Below, one piece after another: positions 36,291 to 43,702 of a stretch of 43,702 nucleotides of DNA; position 1 is the stretch's first letter, and every line of letters begins with the position of its first letter. The notes beneath the pieces were generated by a model, which saw nothing but the letters and a program-made list of their open reading frames with translations, was not told the DNA's origin and did not search any database. This stretch comes from Pseudomonas sp. Ga0074129 (GTDB taxonomy: Bacteria > Pseudomonadota > Gammaproteobacteria > Pseudomonadales > Pseudomonadaceae), in NCBI GenBank assembly GCA_001465025.1, contig LNDO01000080.1, forward strand, positions 1 to 43,702, given 5' to 3'. Both the position numbers and the translations under genes were made by a program.

Positions 36291-36665
36291 ATGCGCATCG
36301 TATTAGCTGTGTGTGTTGTGGTCTTACTGGCGGGTTGTAATCGTTATTCATTTGATCGTCAGCTCGATCATGCCTATGAGGCGTATGAGCGCGGCGAGTG
36401 TGAAACAGTGATTTTATTGCTCTCCAAGGCTGAGCGTAATAGCCGTTTGCGCCGTTACATGCAGCCCGAAATCTCGCTATTGCGCGGCCAATGCCTAGAG
36501 CGACAGGCTTTATTCGTCGATGCGTTGCAGACGTACCAGTTTATCGTGACTCATTACCCGGCCAGTGAATATGCCTATCGCGCCCGCGCCCGCATGGAAA
36601 CCCTACGCCAACTGGGGCACGCAGCTGGTGATGCGGCCGTCAAGGTTACGCCAGTCAAGCCGTGA
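36291..36665 (+). CDS. Small TPR-like lipoprotein
   Basis: A 124-residue lipoprotein. ATG 36291 has the strong site AAGGAGGGG and opens a lipobox signal (MRIVLAVCVVVLLAGC, Cys16). The mature part carries repeats (DHAYEAYERGECETVILLLSKAE, ALQTYQFIVTHYPASEYAYRARARMETL) resembling the BamD-type TPR of the divergent lipoprotein. The two may act together in the outer membrane. Confidence 0.8.
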   Translation: MRIVLAVCVVVLLAGCNRYSFDRQLDHAYEAYERGECETVILLLSKAERNSRLRRYMQPEISLLRGQCLERQALFVDALQTYQFIVTHYPASEYAYRARARMETLRQLGHAAGDAAVKVTPVKP

Positions 36666-36731
36666 TGGCTGGCTGCACAAGTATGTGGGCGGCTATGCTT
36701 GCCGGTATTGATTGGTAATGGGAGGGACTCC

Positions 36732-37154
36732 ATGCGCTTTTGGTTGTGTTTGTTAGTGTTGCCGGGTTTGGCTACTGCCGAGATTTATCGCTGGACCGAT
36801 GCCAACGGCCAGGTTCATTTTGGCCAGCGACCCGCTGCCAGTGGTGCTGAGAGGGTTGAAGTCCGCCCGCAGGTTGTTGAGCGTGATCAGCAGACCCGCG
36901 AGCGTGAAGAGCGCACCAGTCGTTTTTATGATGCGCGCCGTGAAGAGCAGGCGCACGCGTCTGCTCAGGCGCAAGAGCGTCAAGCCAAGCGTGCGGCAGA
37001 GTGTCAGGACTTACGTCGCCGTCTTGCGAATATTCCTGAGGGTTACAGTTATTACCGAACCGACGAAACTGGCGAGCGTAGCTATTACAGTGACCAGCAA
37101 GTGGATACCGCCCGTCAGCAACTGCAACGTCAGGTGACGGAGCGCTGTGCCTAA
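36732..37154 (+). CDS. DUF4124-domain envelope protein
   Basis: A 140-residue protein with GGAGGG before ATG 36732 and a signal peptide (MRFWLCLLVLPGLATA). Residues 17-45 (EIYRWTDANGQVHFGQRPA) are the DUF4124 signature, a short beta-rich segment found in many gammaproteobacterial periplasmic proteins. A charged coiled-coil stretch follows (about 55-100, many Glu/Arg/Gln), then a C-terminal tail with two Cys (AECQDL and ERCA) that might form a disulfide. Function unknown. Confidence 0.82.
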   Translation: MRFWLCLLVLPGLATAEIYRWTDANGQVHFGQRPAASGAERVEVRPQVVERDQQTREREERTSRFYDARREEQAHASAQAQERQAKRAAECQDLRRRLANIPEGYSYYRTDETGERSYYSDQQVDTARQQLQRQVTERCA

Positions 37155-37214
37155 ATCTGGTTAAAGCGCAGTAGTGAGGCCATACTCAATGGACATCTAT
37201 AGCGATTTGCCACT

Positions 37215-37577
37215 ATGCACAACTATGTTCAGCGCAGCATTGAGCGCCATCAACTGCCTTACTACCTGAAGGTGTTCAATCGCATCACTGACAAGCCCAT
37301 GGGCTACATCGGTAATGTCTCGCTGGATGGGTTGCTGCTGATCAGCCAGTTGCCGCTGCTGGTCGACGCTCGCTTTGATATGCGCCTGAAAATTCCGGGC
37401 CATGAAACGCTGCATTACATTGACTTCTCCGCCACCTGTCACTGGTGCCGTGAAGACGTTACGCCTGGCTACTTTGATTCGGGTTTCTCTCTGGTGTCGC
37501 CGCCTGCCGACTATGCGCAGATGGTCGATGCATTGCGCCATTACTTCAGTTTTAGGCCGATGGCCGCTTCTGCTTAG
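37215..37577 (+). CDS. PilZ-domain protein
   Basis: A 120-residue single-domain protein. The c-di-GMP binding signature is present: Arg7-x3-Arg11 (RSIER) and Asn34-x-Ser36-x2-Gly39 (NVSLDG), in the right order for a PilZ domain. It therefore probably binds c-di-GMP and acts as a cytoplasmic effector. It lies 60 bases after the DUF4124 gene and ends before a strong terminator. A diguanylate cyclase gene (sadC-like) lies 6 kb upstream, but pairing is not implied. Confidence 0.85.
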   Translation: MHNYVQRSIERHQLPYYLKVFNRITDKPMGYIGNVSLDGLLLISQLPLLVDARFDMRLKIPGHETLHYIDFSATCHWCREDVTPGYFDSGFSLVSPPADYAQMVDALRHYFSFRPMAASA

Positions 37578-37600
37578 TGCGTTGTGTGAAATCAATCCAC

Positions 37601-37629
37601 AAAAAAACCGCCAAGTAGGCGGTTTTTTT
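37601..37629. terminator. Bidirectional terminator between PilZ gene and mqo
   Basis: AAAAAAACCGCC, loop AAGTA, GGCGGTTTTTTT. Convergent genes on both sides (stop at 37577 and mqo end at 37644). Confidence 0.92.
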
Positions 37630-37643
37630 GCATTTCAGTGTGC

Positions 37644-39146
37644 TTACGCGTTGGCGCTTTGCTGCAGTTGTAGCAGCGCATCACAGCGCGCTTGTACCTC
37701 ACGATATCGCTCGGCATCGTTGGCCAATACAGCGCCCAGTGCCGGGAAAATCTCGTTAAGCTTGCTGCTCCACTGCTCGCTTTTGGCCTGCTCGGCAAAG
37801 CAACGGTTGATCAGATCAAGCATGATCGAAACGGTCACCGAAGCGCCCGGCGATGCGCCCAGCAGGGCGGCAATCGAACCGTCCTCAGCTGCCACCAATT
37901 CAGTACCAAACTGCAAAATACCGCCTTTTTTGGCGTCTTTTTTGATGATCTGCACGCGTTGGCCAGCAATCTCCAGGCGCCAGTCTTCTGCTTTGACCTC
38001 TGGGTAGAAGCCGCGCAGGGTTTCCAGGCGCTGATCTTCTGATTGCAGCACTTCCTTGACTAGATAGCGGGTCAGGTCAAAGTTGTCGCGTGCAACGGCC
38101 AGCATAGGGCCGATGTTGTTGAAACGGATCGACAGCGGCAGATCAAGGAATGAGCCGCGCTTGAGGAACTTGGTGGTGAACCCGGCATAAGGGCCGAACA
38201 GCAGCGAGGTCTTGCCATCCACTACGCGCGTGTCCAGGTGCGGTACAGACATGGGCGGTGAACCTACCGCTGCTTGGCTGTAAACCTTGGAATGGTGCTG
38301 TTTGACCACGTCCTGGTTATCGCAACGCAACCACTGACCACTTACCGGGAAGCCGCCAAACCCTTTGCCTTCCGGGATGCCCGACATCTGCAGCAAGGGC
38401 AGTGCAGCACCGCCCGCGCCGAGGAAGACGAACTTGGCTTGAATCTCACGCAGATGACCGGTTTGCAGGTCTTTTACGCTCACCAGCCAGCCTTTGCCGC
38501 TGCGCTTGAGGCCGATTACTTTTTGCTTGCAGGTGACCTTGGCGTCGTTTTGTTGACCAAGGTGGGCCAGCAGGCTTTGTGTCAGATTGCCGAAGTTGAC
38601 GTCGGTGCCAGCCATCACGCGGGTGGCGGCGATAGGCTCGTTCGGGTCACGACCCGGCATCATCAGTGGCATCCACTGCGCCAGCGTGGCACGGTCTTCG
38701 GTGTATTCCATGTCTGCAAAGGCATGGTGCACCGTCAGGGCGTCGAAGCGTTTTTTCAGAAAGTCGATGCCTTTCTGGCCACGCACAAAGCTCAGGTGTG
38801 GGATCGGGTTAATAAACGATTTCGGTGTACCAAAACGGCCTTTCTCGACCAAGTAGGCCCAGAATTGCTTGGACTCTTCGAACTGGGTGTTAATGGTTAC
38901 CGACTTCTTGATGTCGATGGAACCGTCAGCACTTTCGGGGGTGTAGTTCAGCTCGCACAAGCCAGCATGGCCAGTACCTGCGTTGTTCCATGGATTGGAG
39001 CTTTCAACCGCCCCAGACTCCATCATTTCAAGCACTTCCAGCTTGATCGCCGGATCAAGCTCCTTCAGCAACACGGCCAAAGTCGCGCTCATGATGCCGG
39101 CACCCACCAGTACCACATCCAGTGTTTCGTTATCGTTCTGCGCCAT
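37644..39146 (-). CDS. mqo: Malate:quinone oxidoreductase
   Basis: A 500-residue FAD-dependent membrane-associated enzyme. ATG 39146 ([24 protein letters not shown]) follows GGAGAAG. The dinucleotide-binding GAGIMSA is at the N-terminus, with [18 protein letters not shown] and [17 protein letters not shown] as family blocks. It oxidises malate to oxaloacetate and reduces quinone, an alternative to NAD-dependent malate dehydrogenase that is common in pseudomonads. It is transcribed alone, with a long upstream region. Confidence 0.95.
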   Translation of the reverse strand: MAQNDNETLDVVLVGAGIMSATLAVLLKELDPAIKLEVLEMMESGAVESSNPWNNAGTGHAGLCELNYTPESADGSIDIKKSVTINTQFEESKQFWAYLVEKGRFGTPKSFINPIPHLSFVRGQKGIDFLKKRFDALTVHHAFADMEYTEDRATLAQWMPLMMPGRDPNEPIAATRVMAGTDVNFGNLTQSLLAHLGQQNDAKVTCKQKVIGLKRSGKGWLVSVKDLQTGHLREIQAKFVFLGAGGAALPLLQMSGIPEGKGFGGFPVSGQWLRCDNQDVVKQHHSKVYSQAAVGSPPMSVPHLDTRVVDGKTSLLFGPYAGFTTKFLKRGSFLDLPLSIRFNNIGPMLAVARDNFDLTRYLVKEVLQSEDQRLETLRGFYPEVKAEDWRLEIAGQRVQIIKKDAKKGGILQFGTELVAAEDGSIAALLGASPGASVTVSIMLDLINRCFAEQAKSEQWSSKLNEIFPALGAVLANDAERYREVQARCDALLQLQQSANA

Positions 39147-39988
39147 TACCACTTCTCCGCAAACCAGCACTCAAAAGACGTTAGTCAGCTTGTGTTTACA
39201 CAGCCAATCAGCAGTCGGCGAGACGCTCAGGGTTGCAGGAAGCAGGCTTCTGCGGGCAGATGCCAACCGAGAGATCGTTCATGTTCGCCACACTCTTGTG
39301 AAGTTTTCCAAACCGTTTTTCACGCTCTTTTGGAGTCGTGAACCTCAAACCGCGTCTGCCGGCCCGTATTCCATGACGTATGAAACTCAGGCTGTAATAG
39401 CCAGCTTTTCTTACAGGAAAACGGCGACCGATTGGCAGCGCGAAGTGGGCGACTCTCTGGGGCGCAGCCGATGAAGTGATGCATCAGCGTGACGGCGGGG
39501 CCCGATCAGGAGGCGACCTTATAATCGGGGCGCGATTATAAGGGTAAAGCACGAAAATTGATCGCCTGGTGTGACTTTTCTTCTCCCGCCGGTCAGGCTT
39601 TCAACAATTGTTGCGGCGCTACACAGGTTGTTGATGGTGCGATTTTGGCGCATGCATCGTTGGAACAATGCAGCTTTCTTCGGCGGCCCAACTGCACCAC
39701 TGCATAGTCAACGCCTTGTGGAACAAGGGCTGAGCGGTGTCATACACGGCAATTACCCTGAAAATCGCTGAAGGCCTATGTATACATCGGCACGTATGGC
39801 GAAAGCAGGCTGCGCAGTGAGAGAGTCATCAGGGATGGAGACTAAAGTCTTATGTCGAGCGCGCCTAACAACGCGGTTGCGGGAACCTGTAACCGGGTTT
39901 TCCATCTTATGTGTCGGTGCTGTCAGGCGTCTCGGCCCATGGTTATACTGCGCGCCATCTGTACCCACCTACTTATGGAGAGTTGAGC
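39147..39988. other. 842-bp gene-free region upstream of mqo and yajG-like gene
   Basis: Divergent genes are separated by 842 bases with no convincing protein gene; the short frames at 39571-39771 and 39778-40056 lack ribosome binding sites and family features. It contains a perfect 10-bp inverted repeat with TATAAT on both strands (39517-39543), the palindrome ATGTATACAT (39778-39787), and a TATACT -10-like box near 39946, probably of the downstream lipoprotein gene. Confidence 0.5.
39517..39543. promoter_or_regulatory. Perfect 10-bp inverted repeat with TATAAT in both arms
   Basis: CCTTATAATC (39517-39526), spacer GGGGCGC, GATTATAAGG (39534-39543). Each strand reads TATAAT, so it may be a bidirectional promoter core, an operator, or both, 371 bases upstream of mqo. 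Confidence 0.45.
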
Positions 39989-40573
39989 ATGCTGCATCGT
40001 CTGCTGTTAGGTCTTGTGGCTGTTGCCAGCCTTACTCTGGTGGGTTGTGCCCATAGCCCACAACAACTGCGTCCAGAACCCAAACTGATCAGCCCGTTGA
40101 CCGCAGTGGGTCAGGGTCAGCCAGTGGTGGTGCGTGTTGCTGATGGTCGTCCGTCCCCTGTATTGGGTACGCGTGGTGGCCTCTATCCTGATACCAGCAA
40201 TATCAGTGTCTCAGGGCCGGATATTCTGCCCAAGCTGCAAGCACAGGCTGAAGCGGCCGTGCGGCTGTTGGGTTTCACGCCAACCGCTAACGCGTTTAAT
40301 GCTCCGCAACTGACTCTTACCTTGGCCGAACTCAAGTATCAGTCGCCGAAAGAAGGTCTGTATGTGACTGAAGCGGACATGACCGCCAGTATCCGCCTGG
40401 ACGTGCAGAACAGTAGCCGCCGTTACAGTGGTCGTTATGGCGCTTCCCTTAATCAACGTTTTGGCATGGCACCCAATCAGGCGACCAACACCAAGTTGGT
40501 GAGCGACGTATTGAGCGATGCGCTGACCCGCGCCTTCAAAGATCCAACCGTGAGCCAGATACTCGCGCAGTAA
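39989..40573 (+). CDS. YajG-family lipoprotein
   Basis: A 194-residue lipoprotein. ATG 39989 follows TGGAGAG and opens a lipobox (LVGC, Cys20). The mature part (VVVRVADGRPSPVLGTRGG, LTLTLAELKYQ, SGRYGASLNQRFGMAP, read in parts) has the beta-rich pattern of YajG-like uncharacterised lipoproteins. Function is unknown; it is monocistronic and ended by a strong terminator. Confidence 0.85.
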   Translation: MLHRLLLGLVAVASLTLVGCAHSPQQLRPEPKLISPLTAVGQGQPVVVRVADGRPSPVLGTRGGLYPDTSNISVSGPDILPKLQAQAEAAVRLLGFTPTANAFNAPQLTLTLAELKYQSPKEGLYVTEADMTASIRLDVQNSSRRYSGRYGASLNQRFGMAPNQATNTKLVSDVLSDALTRAFKDPTVSQILAQ

Positions 40574-40591
40574 GCAGTTGAGTTAGGCAAG

Positions 40592-40617
40592 AGCCCGGAT
40601 AATCTCCGGGCTTTTTT
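40592..40617 (+). terminator. Terminator after the YajG-like gene
   Basis: AGCCCGGA, loop TAATC, TCCGGGCT, then TTTTT. Confidence 0.9.
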
Positions 40618-40812
40618 CTGCCTGACATTTGTCGCGGTGTTTAAGGCCGCTCTGCTGTCTTAGTGTATCAAGCGCGTTTCGTCGGATCGGATGCCAGTCG
40701 GGAGTAACCTTCGGTAGACTCCGCCGCCGTATTTAGGCTGCTCGATTTTGTGTCGTGCGTGGTGTGAATCAGGCGAGGCGTTATGCCTGCCCTTGAAAAA
40801 CCGAGGTTGAGC

Positions 40813-41100
40813 ATGTCTTTGCACGCGCTCTGGTGGTTAGTTGAGGCCCAGCCTGGGCTTTGGCTCAATGGATTGGCGTTGTTTGTCGCGTTGGCAGGAA
40901 GCTGGTTGCTGCTGGCCACTCGCCTGCGCGAGCAGCGGGCATTGGGTCGCTTAGTGGTTGGCAGTGAGTTGCAATCGGTGGAAGCGTCGGGTTATGCGAT
41001 GGACACGCCGACACAACGCATCAATCAATTCTTTTATCGCTTTGGTGGCGTGTGCTTGCTGAGTGCCTTGCTGCTGTCATGGCTCAGTAGCAGTTTGTGA
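40813..41100 (+). CDS. Small two-helix membrane protein, hypothetical
   Basis: A 95-residue protein. ATG 40813 (MSLHALWWLVEAQPG) follows GAGG; the frame is open from 40783. Two hydrophobic segments (about residues 16-35 and 76-93) flank a cytoplasmic or periplasmic loop with LREQRALGRLVVG. I do not recognise a family. Terminator 41118-41149 follows. Confidence 0.7.
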   Translation: MSLHALWWLVEAQPGLWLNGLALFVALAGSWLLLATRLREQRALGRLVVGSELQSVEASGYAMDTPTQRINQFFYRFGGVCLLSALLLSWLSSSL

Positions 41101-41117
41101 GTATTTGCGGCAATGAA

Positions 41118-41149
41118 GAAACGGCAGCCTTGGGCTGCCGTTTCTTTTT
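41118..41149. terminator. Terminator between convergent genes
   Basis: GAAACGGCAGC (41118-41128) and GCTGCCGTTTC (41134-41144) followed by TTTTT; the convergent acyltransferase gene ends at 41153. Confidence 0.9.
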
Positions 41150-41152
41150 GCG

Positions 41153-42319
41153 TTAGAGCGCGAGCCCTGCCTTGACGCGGTACTGATTACGCACCGGGTT
41201 GGCATATTGCAGAATGAGGTAGGGCTGCTGCTCGGGTGGGCAATTGTCCAGGCGGCGCTGCCACTCGGTTTGCGCCTTTTGTAATTCTTCAGCGGGGAAC
41301 AGGTCGGCCGCGGCGGGTACCTGCAACTGCGGGTCGCGGCCCGCCCATTGGGCATAAGCTAGATAGTGAGCAGGGAATAGTCGGTAGCCGCTCAGAATTT
41401 GCCTGTCCATTTCTGCGGCCAGCAGTTTGCTGTCGTCCAGACCTTGGCTGACCGGGGCACTGAAATGCACATGCACGCGCCCCTTGTAGCCGGTAATACC
41501 CAAGCCAATGCTTTGATCATCTTCGCCAGCTGCTTTGGTATAGCCGCCGCTGCTTTCGCGGATAAACAACTCGCGGGCTTTGGCTTGATCGCAAGGGTCG
41601 TACTCGTAGCTGATGGACACCGGAGTCAGGCGCAGCGCGCTGATCACATCGGCAAAAGGCTCAGCTTTGCGGCTCATGTGGAACATCTTGAGGATGGCCG
41701 AGTCGGTGCGGTCATCACCATCTTTGGCGCGACCTTCGGCTTGCGCAATCCAGATCGACTCACCATCGTTGCGAATCGAGTGGTTGATATACGCCGAAAG
41801 CAACTGGTAAGCCGCTAGTTTCTCGCGGCGCCCGCTGATCGAGCGGTGCACGATGAAGCTTTTATTCAGGCGCATTAGGTCGCTGACAAAAGGCTTCTGC
41901 AGCAGGTTATCGCCAATGGCAATCCGCGGGGTCGGCATGCCGGCATGGTAGACCGCATAGTTGACAAAGGCCGGATCCATGACGATATCGCGGTGGTTGG
42001 CCACAAACAGGTGGGCCTTGTCTGCCTGCAGGTTGTCGATGCCCGAGTAGGTAACGCCGTCGGTGGCGCGCTCAATGGTGCGGTCGACATAACGCTCAAT
42101 GCGCGTCTGCAAGTGTGCGACAGACTGGACGTCGCAAAACTCATGGCGCAGCCGATAGGCTATAAGTGGTTTAAGCAGCCAGCCAAGTGATGCCGCCAGG
42201 CGCGGAAAACGAAACTGGGTGAGGATGTCGAGAAACGCATTGTCCGCCAGCAGACGCGTCAGTACGGCTGGTACTTCGGCGTCAGCATAAGGCCGGATCG
42301 CATCAAATTCGCCCATCAT
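41153..42319 (-). CDS. PlsC/PlsB-like acyltransferase with altered motif I
   Basis: A 388-residue acyltransferase-superfamily protein; the start is either ATG 42319 or 42316. Motif I reads [11 protein letters not shown] (His109, Asp111, Asp115), i.e. H-x5-D rather than the usual H-x4-D. Later blocks include [21 protein letters not shown] (an Arg-rich second motif) and [14 protein letters not shown] (the EGR-type motif III). The family transfers acyl chains to glycerol-3-phosphate, lysophosphatidate or other acceptors. Membrane segments are not evident beyond residues 40-55. The gene is divergent from the CPXCG gene. Confidence 0.8.
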   Translation of the reverse strand: MMGEFDAIRPYADAEVPAVLTRLLADNAFLDILTQFRFPRLAASLGWLLKPLIAYRLRHEFCDVQSVAHLQTRIERYVDRTIERATDGVTYSGIDNLQADKAHLFVANHRDIVMDPAFVNYAVYHAGMPTPRIAIGDNLLQKPFVSDLMRLNKSFIVHRSISGRREKLAAYQLLSAYINHSIRNDGESIWIAQAEGRAKDGDDRTDSAILKMFHMSRKAEPFADVISALRLTPVSISYEYDPCDQAKARELFIRESSGGYTKAAGEDDQSIGLGITGYKGRVHVHFSAPVSQGLDDSKLLAAEMDRQILSGYRLFPAHYLAYAQWAGRDPQLQVPAAADLFPAEELQKAQTEWQRRLDNCPPEQQPYLILQYANPVRNQYRVKAGLAL

Positions 42320-42442
42320 GATCTCTTGTTGTGGTGGCTGTGGAGACGCTCACGGCGCTGGGTCTACTCAATCAGAAGGGTTGCCCACTGCAGAGCCAGC
42401 TATAGACCAGCAATTATACGCCCAAGTCACAAGGAGTCTGCG

Positions 42443-42625
42443 ATGCTCGAAAATCAAGACTATCAATGCCCCTACTGCGGTGAAGAAGTTGAGGCTGTGC
42501 TGGATTTGTCTGGGGGCGATCAGGAATACATCGAGGACTGCCCGGTGTGTTGTCGTCCCATCGTATTTTCCTTGCAGACAGATGGTGAAGATTGGCGTCT
42601 GGATGTGCGCGGGGAGAACGACTGA
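42443..42625 (+). CDS. CPXCG-motif zinc-ribbon protein
   Basis: A 60-residue protein with AAGGAG before ATG 42443. Two Cys pairs (Cys9/Cys12 in CPYCG and Cys33/Cys36 in CPVC) would bind one zinc. Function is unknown. It is coupled to the next gene (TGATG overlap at 42623-42627). Confidence 0.88.
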   Translation: MLENQDYQCPYCGEEVEAVLDLSGGDQEYIEDCPVCCRPIVFSLQTDGEDWRLDVRGEND

Positions 42626-42885
42626 TGCAGCGTATTTATGAGCCACAGGATGTAATGGAGGGTGAGTTATTAATGAGCATGCTGGCTAGTGAGGGTGTTG
42701 ACGCGCACCTCACTGGGCGGCACTTGGCCGGTGCGCTGGGTGAGCTGCCCGCTTGTGGCCTGCTTGGATTGATGGTTGATAACGTCGATGTCGAGCGCGC
42801 GCAAGCCTTGATCGCCGCGTACAATGCCGCGCTGCCAATAACTGGCGATGAGCCCGAAAGCATTCAAGGCACACTGCTTTGTTAG
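42625..42885 (+). CDS. DUF2007-like small protein
   Basis: An 86-residue protein whose ATG overlaps the previous stop by one base. The core (IYEPQDVMEGELLMSMLASEGVDAHLTGRHLAGALGELPACGLLGLMVDNVDVERAQALI, read in parts) has the alpha/beta pattern of DUF2007, a putative signal-transducing domain related to PII-like ferredoxin folds. It is probably co-expressed with the zinc-ribbon protein. Confidence 0.85.
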   Translation: MQRIYEPQDVMEGELLMSMLASEGVDAHLTGRHLAGALGELPACGLLGLMVDNVDVERAQALIAAYNAALPITGDEPESIQGTLLC

Positions 42886-42933
42886 CAAGTTTTTGCGGCG
42901 GCGAGTTCTATTTCACGCGCTATCGAGTTGCCC

Positions 42934-43554
42934 ATGTGTGGACGTTTTGCCTTGTTTCGTTGGACGCCTGCTTTTGCGGCCACCGCGGGATTCCCTGTTG
43001 ATCAACAGCCGCACTGGAGCATTTCGCCCAATAGCCAAGTGTTGCTGCTGCGCACTGTCGCGGGTGAGCGGCAATTGGCGCGCGCACGCTGGGGGCTGAC
43101 GCCGCCCTGGCTAACGGATATGAGTAAAACCCCTGCTCAGGCTCGTGCAGAGACCTTGGCAGAGCAGCCGATGTTCCGTGATGCCTTTCGCCAGCGGCGC
43201 GGGTTACTGCCCGCCAACGGGTTTTATGAGTGGCGCGGTTCGGTCCGCAAGCGACCTTTTTGGCTCACGGGTGACGGTATGCCCATGCTGCATTTTGCCG
43301 CATTGTGGGAGGCGTATCCGGTTGAAGGGCACGTGTACCTCAGCGTTGCGGTGGTAACACTCGCCGCTGCTAATCAGCGTCGCCCTTTGATTTTGAGTGA
43401 GGCGGCCCAGCAAGCGTGGTTGGCAGACGATACGCCAGTGGCTGAATTGCACAGTTTACTGGTTAGCCCGCAACCGCAGCTGCGTGAGCGCGTGCTGGCC
43501 AATTTGGTCAATGACCCGAAACTGGATGCGCCGGAGTGCCTAACGCCAGCCTGA
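42934..43554 (+). CDS. SRAP-family (YedK/HMCES-like) protein with missing active-site residues
   Basis: A 206-residue protein. ATG 42934 is required because SRAP proteins expose Cys2 (MCGRFALF) after Met removal; the upstream TTG would bury it. Cys2 forms the thiazolidine crosslink with abasic sites in single-stranded DNA. The YEW motif Glu (Glu99, NGFYEWRG) is conserved. The Asn of the usual NARAET motif is Gln69 here (AQARAET), and the His of the IHxRMP motif is replaced (AANQRRPLIL, Asn147/Gln148). It may therefore crosslink but release differently. It follows DUF2007 by 48 bases and precedes a terminator. Confidence 0.88.
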   Translation: MCGRFALFRWTPAFAATAGFPVDQQPHWSISPNSQVLLLRTVAGERQLARARWGLTPPWLTDMSKTPAQARAETLAEQPMFRDAFRQRRGLLPANGFYEWRGSVRKRPFWLTGDGMPMLHFAALWEAYPVEGHVYLSVAVVTLAAANQRRPLILSEAAQQAWLADDTPVAELHSLLVSPQPQLRERVLANLVNDPKLDAPECLTPA

Positions 43555-43571
43555 TGTGTTCCTGCAAAGCG

Positions 43572-43604
43572 AAGGGCGCACGGCATGACCGTACGCCCTT
43601 TTTT
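43572..43604 (+). terminator. Terminator after the SRAP gene
   Basis: AAGGGCG, ACGG, loop CATGA, CCGT, CGCCCTT with one C/A mismatch, then TTTT. Confidence 0.85.
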
Positions 43605-43677
43605 ATGGCTCTGTCTGAGTTAACTGTTGCAGTGGTCTAAACTGAATCGTGACATCTCCGAATACGAGGGATTGATC

Positions 43678-43702
43678 ATGAAGACGATTCAATTTTCACG
43701 GT
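43678..43702 (+). CDS. Start of a gene cut by the window edge
   Basis: ATG 43678 begins MKTIQFSR with a GAGGG a few bases upstream (43666-43670). Only eight codons are visible, so no product can be named. Confidence 0.4.

Noticed and set aside
39778-40056. Short plus-strand frame ahead of the YajG-like gene
   Set aside because: It overlaps the lipoprotein start in another frame, has no ribosome binding site and no family features.

Overview
The window looks like a chromosomal segment of a Pseudomonas species outside P. aeruginosa. The reasons are: the gene order fumarase - diguanylate cyclase (SadC type) - ferredoxin reductase - enoyl-CoA hydratase - pyruvate kinase, which I recall as PA4333-PA4329 in PAO1; the lldR/lldP/lldD/dld lactate locus; a gammaproteobacterial tmRNA; Pseudomonas-style REP inverted repeats; and high GC. 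All assignments come from reading motifs and gene order; no database search was run.

Layout. 1-1164: end of a prophage or tailocin with an endolysin-like gene and an Rz-type spanin whose Rz1 lipoprotein partner lies inside it in another frame. 1302-1692: tmRNA (ssrA, minus strand), next to the phage remnant. 1838-4753: orphan hybrid sensor kinase. 4792-11760: lactate utilisation (lldP-lldD-dld on the minus strand, divergent lldR on the plus strand, an LldR-type operator between them). 11816-13958: QseBC/PmrAB-like two-component system. 14048-18317: a compact same-strand cluster reading, in transcription order, thermostable-hemolysin/GNAT-like protein, AMP-dependent ligase, haem-oxygenase-like diiron oxidase, short-chain dehydrogenase and periplasmic TPR protein. 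It looks like an uncharacterised biosynthetic operon and is the best candidate here for an undescribed system.

18529-25080: small hypothetical and DJ-1/PfpI genes, an RHH protein, a DUF2946 plus OprC/NosA-type copper receptor pair, a DMT exporter with divergent MarR regulator and twin operators, and an FKBP isomerase. 25144-26472: a PslG-like glycoside hydrolase without a psl cluster, followed by about 950 bp of gene-free sequence holding three adjacent hairpins. 27421-28770: CorC/HlyC-type membrane protein. 28861-35251: fumarase, sadC-like cyclase (with a predicted RsmA/CsrA hairpin over its ribosome binding site), ferredoxin reductase, enoyl-CoA hydratase, pyruvate kinase. 35344-37577: two TPR-type lipoproteins, a DUF4124 protein and a PilZ protein. 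37644-39146: mqo. 39989-43554: YajG lipoprotein, small membrane protein, acyltransferase with an altered HX4D box, CPXCG zinc-ribbon protein, DUF2007 protein and a SRAP (YedK-like) protein lacking two expected active-site residues. A new gene begins at 43678 and runs off the edge.

Together the window combines central carbon metabolism (lactate, malate, fumarate, pyruvate), c-di-GMP and biofilm functions (SadC, PilZ, PslG-like), copper uptake and a putative lipid or small-molecule biosynthetic operon.
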